A stretch of DNA of 5,392 bases from Thermoproteota archaeon (lineage in GTDB: Archaea; Korarchaeota; Korarchaeia; B14-G2), in the NCBI GenBank assembly GCA_003661385.1, contig QMWA01000124.1, positions 1 through 5,392 of the forward strand, given 5' to 3'. A program made the position numbers and the translations under genes. Positions 1 through 5,392 of this stretch are shown here, piece by piece (positions within the stretch are counted from its first letter, which is position 1; every line of letters starts with the position of its first letter). The notes beneath the pieces were generated by a model. It saw only the letters and a program-made list of their open reading frames with translations, had not been told where the DNA came from and searched no databases.

Positions 1-1029
1 CCTGAAGCTGAAGTCAGCATAGAGGAGGTGCTGGTTCACGCCCTAGCATGCAGCAGAGACCCAAGAGACAAGATGCTCTGCGCCATCTTCTACCTGAAGA
101 ACAAGAGCAGGATAGACGACAGGAGAGCCCTTCTAAATGCTGCCAGAATGGGGCTGACTAGAGAGTGGATTTCACTCAAAAGCTATGTTGAGGGAAGCGA
201 GGTCGAAGGCTACCCGAGCCTCAGCGAGCTAGCTGAGGCAGCTAGCCTATACGGTGTACGAGTAGCCCTCCCTACATCACCTGAAGCAGCCCTAGAGCTC
301 CTAGAGCAGCTGGCCTCTAAGCTGGATGGCGAAGCCACCTGCTACCTCATAGGAGGGCTAAACCTCATGCTAAGAGGCCTAAAGAAGAGCACAAGGGACA
401 TAGATATCATGGTGGAGAGCAGAGTTGAGCTGGAGCTCCTCAAGAAGGCCCTAGCTAAGCTAGGCTACCAGGTAGCCTACAGCAACAGCAGCACCCTATG
501 CGTCAAGCATGGCATGCCGAGATTCGACATCTACCTGAAGATGGTGGATCACAGCTATAAGCTAACGAGGAGAGCAGCTGAGGAAAGTGAGCTCAAGCAG
601 ATTGGGAAGCTCAAGCTTAAGCTTCTCCCACTGGAGGACATAGCGCTTCAGAAGGCTGTAGCGGGGAGAGAGCGCGACATAGCAGACCTAGCGTCGATAG
701 CACCGCTAATAGACCAGGAGAAGCTCCTAAGAGCTCTAGAGGAGCAGGAGCAAGCCCTTGGGAAGCCCATCTGCAAGAGCCTCCTCAAAGCCCTCCAGAC
801 ACTACAGGAGGAGTATGGCATCAAGCTCAGAGTGCTGAGGAAGCTGACAGCACACACTATAGAGCACGTGATCTCAGCTATGAGAGAGCCCTTCACACCA
901 GCTCAGCTAGCAAGGGAGCTCGGCATACCAAGCTACAAAGTAAGGTATAGGGCGGAGAAGCTCCTGAAGCAGGGCAAGCTCACCAAGGTAGAAGGCAGGT
1001 ACATGAAGCTTGAGAATTTAAATCCCTGA
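1..1029 (+). CDS. AbiEii/DUF6036-like nucleotidyltransferase with C-terminal winged helix (5' end outside window)
   Basis: Probable polymerase-beta-fold nucleotidyltransferase of the minimal/AbiEii-like group, which transfers nucleotides to RNA or protein targets; the substrate here is unknown. The frame is open to the left edge. Counting from a GTG at base 28, residues 107-128 carry the signature loop (IGG, then TRDIDIMV) with metal-binding Asp124 and Asp126; the third acidic residue is probably Asp167 in RFDIYL. Residues 198-221 contain the family's conserved helix (LEDIALQKA, GRERDIADL). Residues about 287-328 form a winged-helix-like domain (FTPAQLARELGIPS). A helical stretch of unknown role fills residues 1-80. 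GTG28 is a weak start: the nine codons before it are open, read like protein, and the GAGGAG directly abuts it, so the true start is probably upstream. The glycosylase gene follows after 14 bases. AbiEii proteins are toxins in type IV toxin-antitoxin pairs; no antitoxin gene is visible, though the winged helix could serve that role in cis (inference). The fold is fairly sure, the role is not. Confidence 0.85.
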   Translation, partial: PEAEVSIEEVLVHALACSRDPRDKMLCAIFYLKNKSRIDDRRALLNAARMGLTREWISLKSYVEGSEVEGYPSLSELAEAASLYGVRVALPTSPEAALELLEQLASKLDGEATCYLIGGLNLMLRGLKKSTRDIDIMVESRVELELLKKALAKLGYQVAYSNSSTLCVKHGMPRFDIYLKMVDHSYKLTRRAAEESELKQIGKLKLKLLPLEDIALQKAVAGRERDIADLASIAPLIDQEKLLRALEEQEQALGKPICKSLLKALQTLQEEYGIKLRVLRKLTAHTIEHVISAMREPFTPAQLARELGIPSYKVRYRAEKLLKQGKLTKVEGRYMKLENLNP

Positions 1030-1043
1030 GGCAGCAGCCCTAC

Positions 1044-1643
1044 ATGCGTAGGCTCGGCAGGAGCTTCTACTGCCAGGAGCCAGTCAAGCTGGCTAAAGCT
1101 CTGCTAGGCAAGCTGATGGTCCACGAGTCACCTGAAGGCCTTACCTCAGGGGTTGTGGTCGAGACAGAAGCCTACCTAGGCAGAGGAGACAGGGCTTCAC
1201 ACGGGTACATGGGGAAGCGAACCAAGAGAAACGAGGTGCTGTACCTGGGCTGCGGGCTGGCATACGTCTACGTGGCCCACGGCCACGCCCTCTTCAACGT
1301 GACTGCAGCTCCGCCAGGTGAGCCTACCGCCGTCCTCATCAGGGCGCTAGAGCCGAGAGATGGCATAGAGCTCATGGCGAAGAGGAGGGGGCTGAAGCTG
1401 GGGAGTGAGAGGAGCCTGAGGCTGCTGTGCTCAGGTCCAGGTAGGCTGACTAAGGCCATGGGGATAACAAAGGAGCATAACGGCCTAGACCTGACGAAGG
1501 GCCCAGTGTACTTCACCGACATAGGCTTACACCCCAGGAGGGTAGCTAGCGCACCGAGGATCGGAGTAGACTACGCTGGGGAAGACGCTCTCAAGCCTCT
1601 ACGCTTCTATGTGGAGGGCAGCCCCTATGTATCCAGGAAGTAG
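1044..1643 (+). CDS. mpg: 3-methyladenine (alkylpurine) DNA glycosylase, AAG/MPG family
   Basis: Monofunctional base-excision repair enzyme that removes alkylated or deaminated purines (3-methyladenine, hypoxanthine) from DNA by cutting the N-glycosidic bond. At 199 residues it has the normal length of prokaryotic members. The catalytic motif ETEAY is at residues 40-44, with Glu42 matching human Glu125, Tyr44 matching Tyr127 and His53 matching His136. Further family blocks are VLIRALEP (97-104, Arg100 matching Arg182), LCSGPGRL (128-135), and the C-terminal KPLRFYVEGSPYVS (184-197). The loop YVYVAHGHALFN (74-85) is unusual: Tyr76 matches human Tyr159, but the intercalating Tyr162 position is His79 and the loop is one residue shorter before the conserved Asn85. 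The start ATG lies 14 bases after the preceding stop; a weak GAGG at 1028-1031 is the only Shine-Dalgarno-like site, and no TATA box is seen, so co-transcription with the upstream gene is likely. The last 45 bases overlap the convergent protease gene. Confidence 0.96.
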   Translation: MRRLGRSFYCQEPVKLAKALLGKLMVHESPEGLTSGVVVETEAYLGRGDRASHGYMGKRTKRNEVLYLGCGLAYVYVAHGHALFNVTAAPPGEPTAVLIRALEPRDGIELMAKRRGLKLGSERSLRLLCSGPGRLTKAMGITKEHNGLDLTKGPVYFTDIGLHPRRVASAPRIGVDYAGEDALKPLRFYVEGSPYVSRK

Positions 1644-2813
1644 CCCGCTACGCCTCCACTGTGCGGGAAGCTCTGGAGCAGCCAGTATGCTCACTCTCGT
1701 GCCACAGAGCCTCACAGCAACATACCTCCCCCTTATAGCCCACACACCGACATCAATAAGCCTCCCACCGGCCCTAGAGCACACGTCATTGAATGCAGCA
1801 TAGAACTCAACTGCGTCAGCTGGAGTATCCCACTCGACATCCCAGCTGACAGCATAGCCTCCACTGACAGAGTACAAGACCAAGAGGTCTCCTCCCCAGC
1901 CCTCAGCAGCAGCTCTAGCCTCCTCCTCTGGAAGCCACCTCAGCAAGAGCACCAGGATGAAGTACTCACCCATCCTATCCCTCTTGACCACAGGCCACCC
2001 CAGGCTCCAGGTGCTCTCAGAGACCACAGCAGGCTCCTCTCCACTCAGGTACTTTCCCGGGTGCATCACCTGCTCAGCTGACACAGGCAGCCTCCTGTAA
2101 GCCTCATTGACTAGCGTCCAGCCACCCGCCTTATAGAGCTCAGCTACAAATGCCTCACCAAACCTGTAGGGGAACATGTAGAGCTCTATGACAGCATCCT
2201 CATCGCCCTCAACCTCAGGCCAGCTGGCCTTCACCTCAACTGCGACAGCTTCAGCTGGCTCCCCTCTCCTGGCACACAGCCTAGCAGTGAACCCTGCATC
2301 CCCCTCGACCAGAGCTGAGATAGCACACCTCTCATCATAGCTCTCTACCTCAGGCACCTTAAAGAACTCGCCCTGAACAACATGCATCAGCTCATGGACA
2401 ACCACCTCAAATGCCTCACTTGAACCAGGGTCAAAGTACTCCCTTACGACATATAGGTCTCCTCCAAGAGAAGCTGCAACAAACATCCCAGTCCACTTGA
2501 GCTTCAGCTCAGTTATGTTGAAGTCCTCGCCAACCAGGAGGAGCAGCTTGTAAACAGCTTCCTCAGCTTCAGCTTCCTCACCAGAAGCTGAGGGCTTACC
2601 CCATGTCTCAACAACCCACTCTCTGGTCACCACGTGCACATCGACCCCGCTGGGCACGCTAAGCCCTCTCACAGAGCGTATAGCCTCCCTGGCTTCATCT
2701 ACAAGCTCCAGGACCCGCCTCTCGTACTCGCTAGGCTCCTGAAGGACTGTCGACAGCACCACTCCAGCTGCTACACCAGCTAGCACAGCTAGCAGCAGAA
2801 GCCTAAGCCTCAT
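1599..2813 (-). CDS. Exported HExxH zinc metalloprotease (gluzincin-like)
   Basis: Probable extracytoplasmic zinc protease. Numbering below runs from the upstream ATG at 2831. The protein begins with basic residues and a hydrophobic segment (residues 11-29) that could be a signal peptide or a membrane anchor. HELMH at 146-150 supplies two zinc-ligand histidines and the catalytic Glu147; Glu176 in ALVEGDA, about 26 residues on, is the likely third ligand. Later blocks resemble uncharacterised secreted metalloproteases of bacteria and archaea as I remember them: PYRFGEAFV (221-229), GGWTLVNEAY (236-245), MHPGKYL (256-262), and AAEGWGGDLLVLYS (308-321) followed by WDTPADAVEFYAAF (334-347). The four cysteines (169, 186, 351, 376) could make two disulfides. 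I prefer the ATG at 2813 over 2831 because the TATA box at 2841-2848 predicts transcription starting near 2818-2820, downstream of 2831. The C-terminal 14 or so residues are encoded across the end of the glycosylase gene. Substrate is unknown; housekeeping of surface proteins or peptide scavenging are both possible. Confidence 0.85.
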   Translation of the reverse strand: MRLRLLLLAVLAGVAAGVVLSTVLQEPSEYERRVLELVDEAREAIRSVRGLSVPSGVDVHVVTREWVVETWGKPSASGEEAEAEEAVYKLLLLVGEDFNITELKLKWTGMFVAASLGGDLYVVREYFDPGSSEAFEVVVHELMHVVQGEFFKVPEVESYDERCAISALVEGDAGFTARLCARRGEPAEAVAVEVKASWPEVEGDEDAVIELYMFPYRFGEAFVAELYKAGGWTLVNEAYRRLPVSAEQVMHPGKYLSGEEPAVVSESTWSLGWPVVKRDRMGEYFILVLLLRWLPEEEARAAAEGWGGDLLVLYSVSGGYAVSWDVEWDTPADAVEFYAAFNDVCSRAGGRLIDVGVWAIRGRYVAVRLCGTRVSILAAPELPAQWRRSGLLPGYIGAALHIEA

Positions 2814-2840
2814 GCTCCCAACATCCACCATAAGGCATCC

Positions 2841-2848
2841 CTTTTATA
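2841..2848 (-). promoter_or_regulatory. TATA box for the minus-strand metalloprotease gene
   Basis: Read on the minus strand this is TATAAAAG, a near-ideal archaeal TATA element. Its centre is near 2844-2845, so the usual 25-27 base distance places the transcription start near 2818-2820. That is just upstream of the ATG at 2813 and downstream of the ATG at 2831, so the box supports the shorter protein and a leader of only a few bases. Confidence 0.65.
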
Positions 2849-3272
2849 CACCACGCACACAGCCATGACATACACTTGAGTCCAGCCTCAAGAAGAAGCT
2901 TAAAGGTTGCATTGAGACGTAGCCTGAGGATAGCTGAGCTCTCATAGAAGAGTGTAGCCAAAGCTAAGAACATGGCAGTTAAGGAGCTCATAGAGTGCAT
3001 AGCACCAGCCTTAGCGCCATGTGCCTCACTAGGACCCCCATAGCAGTGATAGCACCTGAGAAGAGCCCACCAGCACTTCTATCAGGCTCAGCAGCCATAG
3101 CTGTGCGTCTAGCTGTAGCATACCACGCAGCGAGAGCTGAAGCTCATGCAGGCACACCAGGACAGTAGCAGCCACAGAAGCTGCAGCTACCCAGGCATCC
3201 CAACGCAGCGCTCAGAGCCACCACATGTGCTCAGCAGCTGACGCTGAAGCATGGACTGCGTGTCCTCAACCG
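2849..3272. other. Divergent intergenic spacer, no supported gene; possible gene relic
   Basis: About 420 bases separate the two divergent promoters. No frame on either strand gives a convincing gene. The minus strand has a 65-codon frame at 2803-3000 that overlaps the protease start. In neighbouring frames it has short hydrophobic stretches that would join only through frameshifts near 3145 and near 3000. The plus strand has a 49-codon frame from ATG 3019 to a stop at 3166-3168 (starting MCLTRTP), with no promoter or Shine-Dalgarno site. Both strands are rich in AGCT and GCA, which makes any frame look Ala/Leu/Ser-rich, so hydrophobicity is poor evidence here. The stretch is either regulatory DNA or the remains of a membrane-protein gene. 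No terminator T-tracts, tRNA, or C/D-box pair could be made out. Confidence 0.5.
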
Positions 3273-3278
3273 TTATAA
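3273..3278 (+). promoter_or_regulatory. TATA box for the PcRGLX/YetA-like gene
   Basis: TTATAA in the context CCGTTATAAGC. The centre lies about 26 bases before the GTG start at 3302, exactly the archaeal TATA-to-start-site distance, so transcription probably begins at or next to the first base of the start codon. No Shine-Dalgarno motif precedes the GTG at a useful distance, which agrees with a leaderless transcript. Confidence 0.65.
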
Positions 3279-3301
3279 GCTCAAGGATCCATGGCTAGCA
3301 T

Positions 3302-5392
3302 GTGAGGCTAGCTCCCCTAGCTGCGTCCCTGGTGCTCCTAGCCTTTCTCACGCTGCCATTAGCTAGTCAGCTGCAGCCCCTCATCCCGATTACAGTCAGA
3401 AATGAGCTTCCATACGATAGGGTTAGTGAGCCTGTGTCAGCTGGCATACCACTGCCACCTGGAGCCTTAGAGAGTGCTAGTGAAGCTAGGCTGCTAGACT
3501 CCTGCATGAGGGAGGTTCCAGCTCAGTTCAAGGCTCTCGCAACATGGAGTGATGGAAGCGTAAGGTGGCTTCTAGTGTGCTTCCAGTGCAGTGTCGAAGC
3601 CTACAGCGAGTCCACCTACCTCCTCCAGCTTGGAGCGCCTCCCTCACGCCAGCCCTCACCTCTGAGGGTAGAGGACTATGGCAGCTTCATCAAGGTGTCG
3701 ACAGGCGCTCTAGAGCTTGAAATAGGCCAGTCTCCGCTCATCAGGCAGGTCAAGCTGGACTTGAATGGCGACTTGGAGCCTGAGAAGCTGGTCTGCAGCT
3801 CAGGGGAGGTCGTAGCCACAGACACAGCTGGAGGAGAGCACCTAGCTGGCCTTGGTGTGAGGTCCATTGAGGTTGAGGAGGCTGGGCCTCTGAGAGCTGT
3901 AGTCAAGGTAGCTGGGACACACTTGAGCTCCAGTGGAGGGCAGCTGCTGAACTACACCATGAGGATAGTCGCATACGCCTGGAAAAGCTACATAAGAGTA
4001 TACTACACAGAGGAGAACGGCCTCCCAGTCTTGAACGATGGGAGTGGCCAGCCAAACTGCCTCAGGCTTGGGTCACCAAACAGCGTTTACTTCGAGGACA
4101 TATCCCTCAAGCTCAAGCTTGAGCCAGGAAGCTTCACGTACACCTTCCCAGCAGGCCAGCAGCAGGTATCAGGAAGGCTGGAGGGCTCCGCGTACATCTA
4201 CCAGGACTCAAGTGGAGGCGAAGACTGGGATAGGTGGCCTGGGACATCCTTCAGAGGCTACGTGATCTACGCGAACAGCGAGCTCCTGTACACTGGGCTG
4301 AGAGCCAGGGGGTGGGGAGACATCTCATCACAGAGCTTCGGCCTAACGCTATGCAAGAGGTTCTTCTGGGAAAGCTACCCCAGCGCCATAGAGTTCACAG
4401 AAGACGGGCTAGCATACCTGAGAGTGATGCCAAAGTACTTCTCACAGCCATATGAGCACAGAGCTGGAGAGCACAAGACCCACGAGCTCATCCTGTACTT
4501 CCACCCTGGAGAGTTCACAGCAGAGCACGCTGCCACAGCTGAAGCCCTAATGCACCCCCTGCAGGCCAGAGCCCCAGCACACCTCTACCTGGAGTATGGG
4601 CTCTACGAGAGGTGGCCACCATACTCGCCTGACCTCTTCCCAAGCTATGAGGCAAACAACCTCGCAGCTGTAAATGGAAGCGGAGGCGTCTACGGCGACA
4701 ACCTCTTCACCATAAGGGAGACAGTAGACTTCTATGGGTGGATGCACTTCGGTGATGTCCGTGTAGTAGACGAGGATGGTGGCACAGGGCAAATGAACCT
4801 ACAGTACGACTTCGAGTACGGCATGATAGTCCAGAGCCTAAGGCTGCTTGAAGCAGACCCAGAGAACTCCATGAGGTGGTGGAAGCTAGCTGAGCAAGCC
4901 TGCAGGCACACAGCTGACATAGACATTCTCCACGTGCACTGGGCAGACCCCAATCAGCCCTCATCACAGTGGATAAAGTGGTGCTGGGGAGGAATGTTCT
5001 GGCACACGCCACATGAGCAATCTGGCCTAGAGAACCCCCATAGAGGCTCGTCCCCAAGCCTGGAGTTCCAGTTCTGCAGAGGCCTCCTAACCTACTACTA
5101 CATGACAGGCTATGCTAAGGCATGGGAGGCAGCAATGGAGGTAGCAGAGAACACCTACTGGAGAGTAATGAACGGAAACGGGAACCCAGGGTACAGTATG
5201 ACAGCAAGCGACGAAGCCAGAGCCCCAGCGAACGCCCTACAAATACTCCTAGCAGCATACCAGGCCACGTGGAGCCAGAAGTACATGGAGGCAGCCAGAA
5301 GAGTCATAGAAGAGTCCCACTTCCAGACGAAGTGGTACAAGGACGGCCCAAACCCAGAGTATGCCAGCAGGTCAGTTGCACCATGGCAGCAA
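3302..5392 (+). CDS. Exported PcRGLX/YetA-like (exo-rhamnogalacturonan lyase-like) protein, 3' end outside window
   Basis: A continuous frame of 697 codons runs from GTG 3302 to the last base of the window. The family is named for the Penicillium exo-rhamnogalacturonan lyase PcRGLX and Bacillus YetA; characterised relatives remove units from rhamnogalacturonan by beta-elimination. Residues 1-22 look like a signal peptide (MRLAPLAASL, cleavage near Ala21-Ser22). Residues about 28-111 match the N-terminal RIFT-barrel domain (EPVSAGIPLPPGAL; WSDGSVRWLL). Residues about 115-400 fit the central beta-sandwich (KRFFWESYPSAIEF at 352-365; GEHKTHELILYFHPG at 389-403). Residues from about 425 on fit the C-terminal alpha/alpha toroid (GWMHFGD 479-485; YDFEYG 502-507; RHTADIDILHVHW 535-547; WHTPHEQSG 567-575; GLLTYYYMTGY 594-604). 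The in-frame stop TAG at 3296-3298 and the TATA box at 3273 fix the GTG start. Nine cysteines (68, 93, 96, 165, 253, 351, 534, 561, 592) may include disulfides. Family membership is well supported; the substrate in this organism is inferred. YetA is about 860 residues, so roughly 150-200 are probably missing. Confidence 0.88.
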   Translation, partial: MRLAPLAASLVLLAFLTLPLASQLQPLIPITVRNELPYDRVSEPVSAGIPLPPGALESASEARLLDSCMREVPAQFKALATWSDGSVRWLLVCFQCSVEAYSESTYLLQLGAPPSRQPSPLRVEDYGSFIKVSTGALELEIGQSPLIRQVKLDLNGDLEPEKLVCSSGEVVATDTAGGEHLAGLGVRSIEVEEAGPLRAVVKVAGTHLSSSGGQLLNYTMRIVAYAWKSYIRVYYTEENGLPVLNDGSGQPNCLRLGSPNSVYFEDISLKLKLEPGSFTYTFPAGQQQVSGRLEGSAYIYQDSSGGEDWDRWPGTSFRGYVIYANSELLYTGLRARGWGDISSQSFGLTLCKRFFWESYPSAIEFTEDGLAYLRVMPKYFSQPYEHRAGEHKTHELILYFHPGEFTAEHAATAEALMHPLQARAPAHLYLEYGLYERWPPYSPDLFPSYEANNLAAVNGSGGVYGDNLFTIRETVDFYGWMHFGDVRVVDEDGGTGQMNLQYDFEYGMIVQSLRLLEADPENSMRWWKLAEQACRHTADIDILHVHWADPNQPSSQWIKWCWGGMFWHTPHEQSGLENPHRGSSPSLEFQFCRGLLTYYYMTGYAKAWEAAMEVAENTYWRVMNGNGNPGYSMTASDEARAPANALQILLAAYQATWSQKYMEAARRVIEESHFQTKWYKDGPNPEYASRSVAPWQQ

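Noticed and set aside
24-30. Perfect Shine-Dalgarno-like GGAGGTG near the left edge
   Set aside because: It is read as Glu-Glu-Val within an open frame, the GTG start would be part of the motif itself, and no in-frame ATG lies 5-10 bases downstream (the first is at 73). It is probably a coincidence inside coding sequence.
648-896. Minus-strand 82-codon frame opposite the nucleotidyltransferase
   Set aside because: The plus strand has a recognisable conserved protein here; the antisense translation shows no motif.
1268-1522. Minus-strand 84-codon frame opposite the DNA glycosylase
   Set aside because: It is antisense to highly conserved glycosylase motifs and has no recognisable features of its own.
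1644-1667. Small inverted repeat CCCGC...GCGGG right after the glycosylase stop
   Set aside because: The stem is only 5 bp with a loop of about 14 bases, no T-tract follows, and it lies inside the protease coding region, so it is not a supportable terminator.
3045-3060. GTGATAG followed by CTGA, resembling C and D boxes of an archaeal sRNA
   Set aside because: The C box deviates from TGATGA, the D box is too close, and no C'/D' pair is present.
3179-3188. 10-base palindrome AGCTGCAGCT in the spacer, as a possible operator
   Set aside because: AGCT and GCAGC strings are very common throughout the window, so one short palindrome is not beyond chance.
4038-4455. Plus-strand open frames of 73-75 codons
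   Set aside because: They are shadows of the PcRGLX/YetA-like gene, which is continuously open in another frame and carries recognisable family motifs.
4547-5340. Several minus-strand open frames of 61-116 codons
   Set aside because: They lie opposite the PcRGLX/YetA-like gene, have Ser/Cys/Leu-rich translations with no family motif, and lack promoters.

Overview
The window looks like a piece of a compact genome from a hyperthermophilic archaeon, probably Thermoproteota (Crenarchaeota-like). The reasons are: arginine is written almost entirely with AGG/AGA; leucine CTA and isoleucine ATA are common in a moderately GC-rich sequence; two TATA boxes sit at the spacing expected for leaderless or very short-leader archaeal transcripts; GTG is used as a start; and genes are packed with short gaps or overlaps. 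No rRNA, tRNA, CRISPR array or insertion sequence is visible, so lineage is inferred from style only.

Layout. (1) Bases 1-1029, plus strand: the 3' part of a gene for an AbiEii/DUF6036-like nucleotidyltransferase with a C-terminal winged helix; its reading frame is open to the left edge. (2) 1044-1643, plus strand: a 3-methyladenine/alkylpurine DNA glycosylase of the AAG/MPG family, 14 bases downstream and probably co-transcribed. (3) 1599-2813 (or 2831), minus strand: an exported zinc metalloprotease with an HExxH motif, converging on the glycosylase gene and overlapping it by 45 bases. (4) 2832-3301: a divergent spacer of about 470 bases with one TATA box facing each way and no convincing gene between them. 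(5) 3302 to the right edge, plus strand: 697 codons of an exported protein of the PcRGLX/YetA-like family (exo-rhamnogalacturonan lyase-like, three-domain). It starts at GTG, has no stop inside the window, and is by far the longest reading frame here.

How it fits together. The left half is intracellular: a nucleotidyltransferase of a family known from toxin-antitoxin systems, followed by a base-excision repair enzyme. The right half is extracytoplasmic: two divergently transcribed genes whose products both begin with signal-like hydrophobic segments, one a probable protease and one a probable polysaccharide-active enzyme. This suggests a heterotroph that breaks down external polymers. I see no obvious novel multi-gene system. 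The most interesting points are the archaeal PcRGLX/YetA-like protein, an altered DNA-intercalating loop in the glycosylase, the fused nucleotidyltransferase-winged helix protein without a visible antitoxin, and the coding overlap at the convergent gene ends.
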